This document shows, in pieces, positions 1-9,218 of a stretch of 64,000 bases of DNA; position 1 is the first letter of the stretch, and each line of letters opens with the position of its first letter. Position numbers and translations under genes: made by a program. Under the pieces are notes generated by a model, which was not told where the DNA came from, did no database searches, and saw only the letters and a list, made by a program, of their open reading frames with translations. The stretch is from assembly GCA_038316435.1 (NCBI GenBank), contig JBBQAQ010000005.1, positions 1 to 64,000 of the forward strand, in the 5' to 3' direction. This stretch comes from JACJXF01 sp038316435 (lineage in GTDB: Bacteria; Bacteroidota; Bacteroidia; Bacteroidales; GCA-2748055).

Positions 1-2159
1 GTTCCTGCGTTGGTTGCTTGACCGGGAGCATTGGTTGCGGTTGCAGGTTGATTTCCTGAAGTATTATTGACTGGTTGATTGGTACTGGTCCCATTCGTCC
101 CATTTGCAGCAACTTGTCCTGCTGGCTGATTTCCGGTTGTAGCAACATTAGTTGTTCCCTGACCGCCAGCCTGTGTTGTTGTTGGAACTCCTTTATTTGT
201 TGTGGTTCCTGCTGGTGTTGGTTGACCGGACGGATTATTATTTGGTGCTATTTCAGAATCTTCTTTACTTAATTGCTCTTGTGTTAATTGTTCCTCGATG
301 ATTTCTGGTTTTTCAGGCTTTATAGCAAGAACAGCATATTCTTTTCCAGATTTTAATGTGTCGGGGAAAAGGTAAAAACCTTGATCATTTGTAAAAGTCT
401 TATTTATCAGTTTCTGAGTTCTTGAAATGAAAATCTCAGCATCAGGAATTGGGCTTTCAATTACAGTAGTATCGTTTACGATTTCATAAACTTTTTTTGA
501 ATCAGGTTTTAACCTTGAAACTGAAGAAATTTTTGTATTACTTTCAGAAAGTACACCTCCGAAAACAAATGAGGAAGTTTTTGCCTGTATTCTGGCATTC
601 AGGCATGTATCGCCCGAACTTTCTAACAATCTCACTTTAAATGAGTCATAAAAAAAACCATCCCTTCGAAGGTTTACAGTGTAGTTGACCTCCTTCTTTA
701 TCGGATAAGTGTAAAAACCGTCTTTTGAAGCTATCGTAACGGCTTCATTAGCACCCTCTTCAGTAATTTTAAAGGTAATTCCGTTATAAAGCGTATAATC
801 AGGAAACTGAATACTATGACCGTTAAAAAAAACAGTTTGAGGACCTATTAAATTTAAAGTATAAATATCTTCCTTTCCCTTCCCGTTAAATCTGTCGCTA
901 CTAAAAAACCCACGCGTTTGTGTTTCATCAAGAACGATCCCAAAATCATCCCCAATCGAATTGATCGGATTTCCCAGATTGGTAACGGCGCTCCATTCAT
1001 TATTTGCAAAAACAGACATAAAAATATCGAGTTTCCCCATCCCCTGGTGTGTTTCAGACGAAAAGTAGAGAGTATCATTTCCATGAATATAAGGGAAGAG
1101 TTCATGTCCAAAGGTGTTAATCTTAGGACCTAGATTGATTGGGTCGCCCCAGTTGTCATCTGATTGCTTAACACAATAATATAGATCCGTTTTCCCATAT
1201 CCACCTGGCATGTCGGATGCGATATAGATTTTTTTGCCATCTCTGGATAAACTTGCCTGAGCTATAGAATATTCTTGGCTGTTAAAAGAAAAGGCACTTA
1301 CGGGAATACTCCAGTTTCCATACATATCCTGCTTGGAATAGAAAATCTGTAGTGAATTGAGTATTACATTTGTTTTTTTATTTTTTGAACCAGTAACTGT
1401 ACGGGCAAAATAAACCTCTGTTCCGTCACTGCTAAAAGTTGAGGTTCCGTCGTGTTGTTCTGAATTAAGATTGGCAAGGTTTTCAAGCACTTCCGTTTGT
1501 CCTTCCTGACTTTTCATCAAATCGATGTAGTATAAATCAGAGCAAATTTCAGTTATGTTGTCTGAAAAATTTATGAATTTCTTTTTACTATCCTGACGGG
1601 CCGACGAAAAAACTATTCCATTTTTATATATTACAGGTGCATATTCAGATTCCTCACTATTGACAACCTCTAAATTTTTAACAAAATAGAGTTCTTCTCT
1701 ATCCAACCATTGTTGAGCGAGCATACACGATTCGAAATAGACTTTGCCCATCGGGTCAGTTGGAGCCAATTCCATATACTTCTTAAAAATTGATGCAGCC
1801 TCTTCATATTTAGCTGCATTTTTAAGAGAACTTGCGTAGTTCAGGTAGTTTTCAGCTTTATCATTTTTAGATCCCTTGTCAAGAATCTGCTTAAACATAT
1901 CTGATGCTTCGAGGAACTGGCCCGTTAATCTGTAGCAATTCGCCAGTTTTTCTTTTGCATCGTTTCTGAATTTTGGATTTCCACTTTCAATTTCTTTAAG
2001 ATAAAAAGGGATAGCCTCCTCAAACATATTCCTGTCGAAATACTTATTACCTTCATTAAGCTGTTTCTGGGCAGATGCAGGTTCATAATGGCAAAAAACA
2101 GCCATTAGCAAAAAAACAATATGGATTAAATATTTGCGCAAAACCGGAACATTTTTCAA
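1..2159 (-). CDS. PorE-like OmpA-family lipoprotein/periplasmic protein with TPR, PD40 propeller and regulatory-like domain (partial)
   Basis: The gene runs off the left edge, so its C-terminus, where an OmpA peptidoglycan-binding domain would be expected, is not visible. The frame begins best at a TTG four bases after the upstream stop, giving MKNVPVLRKYLIHIV and a Sec signal ending ASAQ; the first in-frame ATG (2105) would cut that signal in half. Visible order: TPR-like helices (about residues 35-185), PD40/WD40-like strands (about 230-435; motifs STFSSDGTEVYFAR, SLSRDGKKIYIASD, DTLYFSSE), a carboxypeptidase-regulatory-like beta domain (about 445-600), then a Thr/Asn/Gly/Gln-rich linker. 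This matches the known layout of PorE of the type IX secretion system. It lies directly behind a PorP/SprF gene and a type-B adhesin, so it probably anchors that machinery to peptidoglycan. The function is inferred from architecture and neighbours. Confidence 0.8.
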   Translation of the reverse strand, partial: MKNVPVLRKYLIHIVFLLMAVFCHYEPASAQKQLNEGNKYFDRNMFEEAIPFYLKEIESGNPKFRNDAKEKLANCYRLTGQFLEASDMFKQILDKGSKNDKAENYLNYASSLKNAAKYEEAASIFKKYMELAPTDPMGKVYFESCMLAQQWLDREELYFVKNLEVVNSEESEYAPVIYKNGIVFSSARQDSKKKFINFSDNITEICSDLYYIDLMKSQEGQTEVLENLANLNSEQHDGTSTFSSDGTEVYFARTVTGSKNKKTNVILNSLQIFYSKQDMYGNWSIPVSAFSFNSQEYSIAQASLSRDGKKIYIASDMPGGYGKTDLYYCVKQSDDNWGDPINLGPKINTFGHELFPYIHGNDTLYFSSETHQGMGKLDIFMSVFANNEWSAVTNLGNPINSIGDDFGIVLDETQTRGFFSSDRFNGKGKEDIYTLNLIGPQTVFFNGHSIQFPDYTLYNGITFKITEEGANEAVTIASKDGFYTYPIKKEVNYTVNLRRDGFFYDSFKVRLLESSGDTCLNARIQAKTSSFVFGGVLSESNTKISSVSRLKPDSKKVYEIVNDTTVIESPIPDAEIFISRTQKLINKTFTNDQGFYLFPDTLKSGKEYAVLAIKPEKPEIIEEQLTQEQLSKEDSEIAPNNNPSGQPTPAGTTTNKGVPTTTQAGGQGTTNVATTGNQPAGQVAANGTNGTSTNQPVNNTSGNQPATATNAPGQATNAG

Positions 2160-2163
2160 ATTT

Positions 2164-3096
2164 TTAAAAATAATATCTTGGGTGCATTACCTTCTGCTGA
2201 GGTGGAGGTAACAACTCAATGCCATAACTTATCCCTATTTCGTGTGATCCACTGGAATACTTCGCCAGATTTGATAAGGTTATATCGTAAGAATAAAATA
2301 CTTTAAAGTTTTTTGTGACATCCACCTTAAAAAGTAAGATTACAGCATCCCCGGTTCTAAAAGATGTACCTACTGAAAACCTGTTATAAAGAAATGCTGT
2401 TAGGTTTAAATCAAGCTGGAAAGGTGCACCACGTGCATATTTCGTCAGGAAGCTGGGCTCAAGTGAAAACTTTTTCGAAACATCAAAAGTATAACCTCCC
2501 ATTCCATAAAAGCAACGGTTGAGAGAATATAAATCGTTATTCCCCAAGAATGATGTCTTACTTTGGGAATTAAATAAATGGTAAAGTGAAGCTCCCACGT
2601 ACATGCTGGGAGTCCTGAAAAAAACTCCGGTTGAAATCTCAGGAAGTAAAACCGACTCTTTACCAATTGGAATAGCAGGATCAATATTATCAACTCTGTT
2701 TAAAACATCGTAATTAAAGGAATTATTTACTATTCCCCCTTCTAGTCCAAAAGACAGCTTTCCACCTCCAAAACCTATGTGGTAGGTAAAGATTCCTGTT
2801 GCCGTCAAACTATTTGTTACAGCAATTTTATCGTGTATTATCTTAACACCGAAGCCAATATTTTTAGCTTGAACAGGAGCTTGAAATGTCAAAAGATTTG
2901 TCGTTGGTGAACCATCAAGATTAACGAGTTGCATCCGATTCTTTATAGATCCGACCATCCATTTTGAACTACCCGCATAGGCAGGATTTAAAAGCATCTT
3001 ATCAAACATGTACTGACTGTACAATATGTTTTGCTGCCCTTTTAATGATTGAAAAGATGCGAGTATAAAAAGTAGTATTATTGTAAATCTTAACAT
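2164..3096 (-). CDS. PorP/SprF family type IX secretion outer-membrane protein
   Basis: 310 residues with an N-terminal signal peptide ending LKGQQ, followed by the family hallmark QNILYSQYMFDKMLLNPAYAGS. The rest alternates short amphipathic strands with aromatic ends, as expected for an outer-membrane beta barrel. PorP/SprF proteins work with the T9SS; SprF-type members are needed to secrete or surface-attach a partner that carries a type-B C-terminal domain. Here the partner is almost certainly the large adhesin encoded 11 bases upstream, and the PorE-like gene follows 4 bases downstream, so the three are probably cotranscribed. Family assignment is confident; the dedicated partnership is inferred from gene order. 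Confidence 0.9.
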   Translation of the reverse strand: MLRFTIILLFILASFQSLKGQQNILYSQYMFDKMLLNPAYAGSSKWMVGSIKNRMQLVNLDGSPTTNLLTFQAPVQAKNIGFGVKIIHDKIAVTNSLTATGIFTYHIGFGGGKLSFGLEGGIVNNSFNYDVLNRVDNIDPAIPIGKESVLLPEISTGVFFRTPSMYVGASLYHLFNSQSKTSFLGNNDLYSLNRCFYGMGGYTFDVSKKFSLEPSFLTKYARGAPFQLDLNLTAFLYNRFSVGTSFRTGDAVILLFKVDVTKNFKVFYSYDITLSNLAKYSSGSHEIGISYGIELLPPPQQKVMHPRYYF

Positions 3097-3107
3097 AATC
3101 GCCCTGT

Positions 3108-6100
3108 CTATCTATGAATGATTATAAAACCAGTACGTGTTGCAACGCCATTCCCGATATCAAGAATGTAAAAATATGTTCCGTCTGGCAAGTCAACCCC
3201 TTTGATATTTTTTCCATCCCAGGTATTGTTATATGGACTGGTTTTAAAAACCAGATTACCCCAACGGTTAAATATTTCTACCCGGTTTTTTTCGAAATAA
3301 TCAACATTTTCAACAACCCAAAAGTCATTTATGCCGTCTCCATTTGGAGTTATAATTTGTGGAACAGGATCTGTCAAATCGTCCAGACATCGGTCTAATG
3401 TTACTACAACCGAATCAATCACATAACAATATTTATTTGTAACTGTGAGAATATAGGTTGTAGTAGTTATAGGTTTGGCCAAAGGATTAAAGATATTCGG
3501 GTCATCAAGCGTTGCCGCATTATCCCATTTGTAACTCATACCTCCGTTGCCGTTTAACTGAATACTGTCATGAACACAAATTGTAACATCCTCTCCCGCA
3601 TAAGCAACAGGCGGAGTATCTCTGTCAACGTCAATATCTTTTGTATCAATGATTTTATTCTTGCATCTGCCATAATTATAATAGAGGGAATAACTTGTTA
3701 GGTAGGATGGTGAAACTCTTATTGAATCTGAAGTCTGACTCGTACTCCAGTAATAGCTAACACCGGTGAAAGTATTGTCTTTAATAGCCTTTAAGCTAAC
3801 TGAATCGTTAAGACAAACTCCATCTGCATCAGCTGAGATTTTGGAATCAGGGTAAGGGAAAATATATGGAAATGAAGATTCCGACGGCTGACTTATACAT
3901 CCATTTATATCAACTCCAACTACAGAAATAAGACTACCAATTCTAAGTGAATCTGTAGCATAAACGTTGGATATTCCTGATTGAAACAGGATAGAATCAT
4001 GATTATAAAAGAGGTAACTGGGTAAATTTGCAGGTTCAGCAAAATACGTAGCAAAATCGCTAAAACAGATTGAGTCTACAGAACAATTTATAATAACTGA
4101 CGGTAAAGGCAGTGTATTATAGTGTAGCGTGTCACTGCTTATAGATCTGCAATTAAACTGATCATAGGCTGAAACAGTTATCACAGTGCTATTTACATTT
4201 AAACTGACCAGGTTCTTGTTCGATTCAAGAATTTTACTAACATCATCCCTGAATATATATCGATCAAAACCGGGTGTAGCCGTTAGTTGAATAATTTCAT
4301 TCTGGCAAACAACTCCTGTTTTTGATGCTGTTAGTGTAATATTCTTTAGAGGGATTATAGTCGTTTGAATAGAATTTGATTTGGATGAACATCCATTGAT
4401 AAGCCCTTCAACCGATATATTATTCCCATTCACAATTGTTTTAGGTTTATAGCGGGTTAGAATTGAATCCTGCATTTCGGTAATTCCATCGAAGAAAATA
4501 TACCTATCAAAAGTTTCAGGCATAATATGAAATTCGATCTCCTCACTCTTGCAAATTGTGTCATTCGGTGATTGTGACAATAAAACAATTTGCGGAATTT
4601 TTGTTACAATGATTTCAAAATGTTTTGTAACAATCGGGCATCCGGGTTGTGCATCGTTTCTAACGGAAACTGAAATAATGGTATCATTTTTACCGGTTAA
4701 TACTTCTGTTGTATCGGTTCCAAACGGATTACCATCCCATGAAACTGAATATCCTGAAGGCTTAATATTTGAAATATTTAGGTTCAATATTTCGTTTTCA
4801 CAGATAGCATAATAAGGATTTATACTGTAGGAAATACCAGTGCACACTTTTGCATATCCAGTTACCTCCGGTGAAGGATCGCTGTTACCGCAAGGCAAAT
4901 CACCAAGTGCAATTACAGTGATTTTTGCAGAGTCATCTGCGCTAAAACCATTAATTACATGGGAAAGTCCAGTTAATCCAGTCGAAGGGGCTTCATAGGC
5001 TGCTCCATCAACACTAACTTTATATCCCACTGCTTCAGGTATTGGATCCCAAACAAAAGAAATACTACTGGAATTAGAGACGCCGGGATTTACCTGGGGG
5101 ATTTTTAGTCTGGGTTTTACTCCTGTGATTATTGCATCACTTTTATTGCTTAGGCATCCCTGATTTGAAGCAGTTACGCTAATAGCCTGATTGTTTAGCC
5201 AATCAGAGGTCTCATATATATTATTGTATCCTTCCTGTATTAAATTCGCTCCCCTATAGAAATTATATACATCGTATCCCGCAGGCTTCGCTGTAAACTT
5301 TATTGCCTCTCCCTCACAGATTAGATTATTGAGATCAGAACTTGTGAGAACTATTTTTACGGGCTTCTCTTTTACTTTTATGGTAACATAGCTTATTTGT
5401 CTAGGACAGAATGGCTTATCGAGATTTTTTATTACTACTGAAATAATAGTATCCTTTTGCGGTGCAACAAATATTGATTTTTGATTCGTGGGAGGATGAG
5501 AACCCCATACCACTTCATAGTTACTTATGTTAAGATTATTGATTACTAGATTCACCGAATCACCGGAACAAATTGTATAATTATTTTCGATAGCATAATA
5601 AAACGAACTGCAATTCTCTGCAAATCCAATTGCTGGTTGAGATATTTCACTATTACTGCAAACAGAACCTCCCTGTGCCAAAATTGAAATTGTAACTGCT
5701 TGTCCAGGCATAAGCGATGTTACAGCTTGATTAAGACCCGTTGCTCCACTTGAAGGAGTGATAAAAGGACCATTATTGACACTTACCAGATAACCTATTG
5801 CTCCCGGTACCGGGTTCCAGTGAAAAATCACACTATTATCAGTTGAAAAACTATAATTCACCTGAGGAGTACTTAATGGCTGTAATACACTCATCACTAT
5901 ATCAGAGGATGATACTACACATCCATCATTTTGACCTGTAACATAAACATGTCGCCCGTCAATCGGATCCTCCGCCACATAGAAATTATCAGGACTATCT
6001 TTTACCAATTTGTTATTTTCATAAAAAATATATTTCTTCAAATCTGTTGAAAATGCAGTAAATACAATAGGAGTGCCTTTACAAACCGATATGCCACCTG

Positions 6101-8300
6101 CAGAACTTTGAAGAGTCACCATCGGAGTCTGCGATACCTTAATATTAAAATACTTTTTTACAGAGGGACAAAGTGGTGCCGAATTATTGGTAAGCATTAC
6201 AGGAATGATAGTGTCCTTCTGAGCGGTATGACTGTAAAAATTGCTACTTGTATTAGATTCGTTATTCCATCTTATAGAATAATCAGGGATATTGACACCG
6301 TCAATCGTAAGAATAACATTATCACCTTCGCAAACAACGCGGCTTTGGGCTTGAAGATTATACAGAATTTCTCCACAGTCAATTGATGAACAAGTTACTG
6401 CTTCTGAAATTAAACCATTTCCACATGTTGTTGCATCAACAGCCCGAACCCTGATCGAATGACTCTCATTAATTCCTAACCCCGATAAATTGTGAGTTTT
6501 CCCCAAAGTTCCTGCACTAGGGATCTGAAATGCTCCGTTATCCAAGCTAATTTGATAAGAAGTTGCACTCGTAATTTCATCCCAGTTAAACTCTATTGAT
6601 GATGTCGTTGAATTTCCACAATAAACCGCAGGAGCAGGAAGAACATCCTTTACAGTTGTAAAAATATTATTACTCGGAGTGCTTATACAAATATCATTTT
6701 TCGCAATCGCATAAACCCTTTCATTATTTGTAAGGGTTGAATAATTGAATATCCGGCTATTGCCTGTTTGAACAGGATTATTTGCTACAAAAAAACTATA
6801 TTCATCATATCCGGAGGGTAATGCACTAAAACTTATAGACCCTCCAAAACAAATTGTATCATTTACAGCAGAACTTGAAATACTTATAACAGGTGATTCT
6901 ATAACCTTAAGTACCAAAGTATCGCTTACAATTTGAGTACAACCGTTAATATCTACCACTCCGGCATAAATCTTATCCAGATTTTTAAACCCGGTTCCGA
7001 TATATTTGCTTTCAGAGGAATTCTGAACCACAGTAGAATTTACATAAAATGAATAATTCTCGTAGTTTGAGGGAGATGCATCAAATGTCACTGTCTGATC
7101 AGAGCATATTGTATCGAGATCAGCTGAAATCTTAAGCGATACGTTTGTTATAGGATTAATCTGTACTTTTTGAGAAAAAGAAGACGAGCAACCAGTTTCA
7201 GAAACAGTTAGTGTAATATTCTTACTTCCGGCTTCTGCCCATCTGACAAAGTAGGGCCCCTCCCCTGAACCGCTAAGAAACATAGGCGAATCAAAACCCC
7301 AGGTGAATGTAGGTGAGCTACTATTACTTCCTGTATATTCAATAAACAGGTTTTCATTCTGACATGCCGGAAGAGCAGCCTTAAATTTTGCAATGGGCGT
7401 TGGTTTGACAACAATTTTCTGAGTTGAATAGTTAAAACAACCTATTGCATTTTTTGTACCTAAGGTTACAGTGTACTCCCCTATGTTTGAATATGTCTTT
7501 ACTGGAGGTTTGTAGCCCATGAAGGTAGGGCTGCCATCCCCAAAATCCCATGTCCAGTCAGAATAGTCATTTCCAACGGTATCTGTATTATTGGCAAAAA
7601 TTACATTAAAAGGACTACAACCGCTAAATGCGTTCACACTGAATGCCGTGCTTGGGATTTGTTCAACTTTTACAAGTTGTTTCATTGTGCTGTCTTTCAA
7701 GCATCCATGTTCATTTATAACACGCAGCGTAATGTCGTAAGTACCTGGTGTAGAATAGATTTTACATGGCTCGAATTTATCGGAAATTGTAGCATCACCG
7801 AAATTCCATAAATAGGAATTTCCGGCAGCAAAATCTGAGGAGTTTGTCATACAAATTGAGTCGGTAATAGCACATATTGAAGCTTTATTTACTCCATACT
7901 TTACTTTAGGTTTAGCAAAAACTCTTACAGTTTTAGATGCGGTACCTGAACCTGATGCACAATTGATTGATAGTTTGACAATATAACTTGTATCTCTGCC
8001 ATTTGTAGTAAAACTATGAACCGGATTCTGAGCACCTACAACCGGGGATCCATCACCAAAGTCCCAGGATCTGGAAACAACCCCGCCGCTTAAATCATTA
8101 AATTGGATTGTAAGTATATCACACCCTTCAAGTGGGTCAATATTGGATCCTATAATTGCTGTACACTGTGAATAAGATTTAATAAAAGCGGAGGAAAAAA
8201 CAAGAAATAAGAACACTTTCCTGAATAGTAAAAAAAAGGGCAATGAAACCCGCTTTTGCTTATTATAAGGGCTTACAGCAGATAAGGTGAAACATGTCAT
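3108..8300 (-). CDS. Giant T9SS type-B adhesin: PKD, Ig-like and FN3-like repeats with gliding-motility C-terminal domain
   Basis: 1730 residues. A long n-region and hydrophobic core (FFLLFRKVFLFLVFSSAF) form the signal peptide. Three clear PKD domains follow (WDFGDGSP, WNFGDATI, WDFGDGSP), plus a degenerate fourth (FTWGFDSP). The middle holds Ig-like units that share a Cys-anchored pattern (TICSDQTVTF, TICFGGSISF, SVCKGTPIVF, LICEGEAIKF, TICKSEEIEF). Three FN3-like units (EFNWDEI, IFHWNPVPG, SFVWDPIPEA) recur about every 255 residues. The C-terminus has ITPNGDGINDFW and VEIFNRWGNLVF, the signature of the gliding-motility/CHU-type T9SS C-terminal domain (type B). The protein is therefore expected to be exported through T9SS and displayed on the surface as an adhesin. 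The PorP/SprF and PorE-like genes follow immediately. Ligand unknown. Confidence 0.9.
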   Translation of the reverse strand: MTCFTLSAVSPYNKQKRVSLPFFLLFRKVFLFLVFSSAFIKSYSQCTAIIGSNIDPLEGCDILTIQFNDLSGGVVSRSWDFGDGSPVVGAQNPVHSFTTNGRDTSYIVKLSINCASGSGTASKTVRVFAKPKVKYGVNKASICAITDSICMTNSSDFAAGNSYLWNFGDATISDKFEPCKIYSTPGTYDITLRVINEHGCLKDSTMKQLVKVEQIPSTAFSVNAFSGCSPFNVIFANNTDTVGNDYSDWTWDFGDGSPTFMGYKPPVKTYSNIGEYTVTLGTKNAIGCFNYSTQKIVVKPTPIAKFKAALPACQNENLFIEYTGSNSSSPTFTWGFDSPMFLSGSGEGPYFVRWAEAGSKNITLTVSETGCSSSFSQKVQINPITNVSLKISADLDTICSDQTVTFDASPSNYENYSFYVNSTVVQNSSESKYIGTGFKNLDKIYAGVVDINGCTQIVSDTLVLKVIESPVISISSSAVNDTICFGGSISFSALPSGYDEYSFFVANNPVQTGNSRIFNYSTLTNNERVYAIAKNDICISTPSNNIFTTVKDVLPAPAVYCGNSTTSSIEFNWDEITSATSYQISLDNGAFQIPSAGTLGKTHNLSGLGINESHSIRVRAVDATTCGNGLISEAVTCSSIDCGEILYNLQAQSRVVCEGDNVILTIDGVNIPDYSIRWNNESNTSSNFYSHTAQKDTIIPVMLTNNSAPLCPSVKKYFNIKVSQTPMVTLQSSAGGISVCKGTPIVFTAFSTDLKKYIFYENNKLVKDSPDNFYVAEDPIDGRHVYVTGQNDGCVVSSSDIVMSVLQPLSTPQVNYSFSTDNSVIFHWNPVPGAIGYLVSVNNGPFITPSSGATGLNQAVTSLMPGQAVTISILAQGGSVCSNSEISQPAIGFAENCSSFYYAIENNYTICSGDSVNLVINNLNISNYEVVWGSHPPTNQKSIFVAPQKDTIISVVIKNLDKPFCPRQISYVTIKVKEKPVKIVLTSSDLNNLICEGEAIKFTAKPAGYDVYNFYRGANLIQEGYNNIYETSDWLNNQAISVTASNQGCLSNKSDAIITGVKPRLKIPQVNPGVSNSSSISFVWDPIPEAVGYKVSVDGAAYEAPSTGLTGLSHVINGFSADDSAKITVIALGDLPCGNSDPSPEVTGYAKVCTGISYSINPYYAICENEILNLNISNIKPSGYSVSWDGNPFGTDTTEVLTGKNDTIISVSVRNDAQPGCPIVTKHFEIIVTKIPQIVLLSQSPNDTICKSEEIEFHIMPETFDRYIFFDGITEMQDSILTRYKPKTIVNGNNISVEGLINGCSSKSNSIQTTIIPLKNITLTASKTGVVCQNEIIQLTATPGFDRYIFRDDVSKILESNKNLVSLNVNSTVITVSAYDQFNCRSISSDTLHYNTLPLPSVIINCSVDSICFSDFATYFAEPANLPSYLFYNHDSILFQSGISNVYATDSLRIGSLISVVGVDINGCISQPSESSFPYIFPYPDSKISADADGVCLNDSVSLKAIKDNTFTGVSYYWSTSQTSDSIRVSPSYLTSYSLYYNYGRCKNKIIDTKDIDVDRDTPPVAYAGEDVTICVHDSIQLNGNGGMSYKWDNAATLDDPNIFNPLAKPITTTTYILTVTNKYCYVIDSVVVTLDRCLDDLTDPVPQIITPNGDGINDFWVVENVDYFEKNRVEIFNRWGNLVFKTSPYNNTWDGKNIKGVDLPDGTYFYILDIGNGVATRTGFIIIHR

Positions 8301-8549
8301 TTCAATAATCTTTTCATAATATAAATACTCTTCAAAAATATTATGATATGACTATACTTACATAAGTGTTACTACTCGATTGGCGGTATTATTTACCTAT
8401 GTTTACTAAGTAAAAATACCTGAATGAAATGGGGATTTATACCTGAAAAGTTTAGACACTAAACTTCGGTTTAAAAAAAATGAAGAAACAATTTTACTTA
8501 ACTATTATTTTGCTCTCTACTTAAAGGAAGATAGAAAAACGATATTGAA

Positions 8550-9212
8550 TCAAATTTCAACCAATTTATTTTTTAAAGCACACATTACCAGACTAATAGA
8601 GTTTTTTACCCCGGTTTTGGTTATTAAATTTGATTTATGTCCTTCAACTGTTCTCAAACTTATAAAAAGCTTATCTGCTATTTGAGAATTTGACATTCCC
8701 TCACATATCAATTTAAGAACTTCCGTTTCCCTTTTTGTTAGTTCAATATTGTCTTCGTTGGGAGATTTAAGCTTTTGAGCAGGATTATTGATATTAATTA
8801 TTATTTCCCTCAGAAGTTTTTGTGAAAAGAAACTTTCGCCTTTTAGAATAGCATTAATAGCTTCTTCCAGCTCATTTTTCCCTGATTCTTTCAGTACAAA
8901 ACCCATCACACCTGCCTGAATCATCTGAAAATAATACTCTTCATCACAGAACATCGATAAGGCAAGAATTTTCAATTTGGGATTTTTTGCAATAGCCATT
9001 TTTGTGGCATCGATACCATTTAGTTCGGGCATTGAAATATCCATCAGCACCAGATCAGCTTCCTGCTTATCAATAATATCAAGAAATTCTTTACCATTAG
9101 AGGCTTCGGCAACCACCTCCAGATTATCCATTTGCATTATTACAAATTTCAATCCGTCACGAAATAATTTATGGTCATCAACTAGGATCACCTTGAATTT
9201 TTTCTTCTCCAT
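8550..9212 (-). CDS. NarL/FixJ-type response regulator
   Basis: 220 residues. N-terminal receiver with acidic pocket DD at 12-13, phosphoacceptor Asp at about 58 (LVLMDISMPELNG) and the switch Lys in VLKESGK. C-terminal LuxR-type helix-turn-helix from about residue 153 (LTKRETEVLKLICEGMSNSQIA, SLRTVEGHKSNL). It is a DNA-binding transcription regulator switched by phosphorylation. The start lies six bases after the stop of the hybrid kinase gene, so the two are cotranscribed and almost certainly form a cognate pair. Targets cannot be read from the sequence. Confidence 0.94.
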   Translation of the reverse strand: MEKKKFKVILVDDHKLFRDGLKFVIMQMDNLEVVAEASNGKEFLDIIDKQEADLVLMDISMPELNGIDATKMAIAKNPKLKILALSMFCDEEYYFQMIQAGVMGFVLKESGKNELEEAINAILKGESFFSQKLLREIIININNPAQKLKSPNEDNIELTKRETEVLKLICEGMSNSQIADKLFISLRTVEGHKSNLITKTGVKNSISLVMCALKNKLVEI

Positions 9213-9218
9213 AATATA

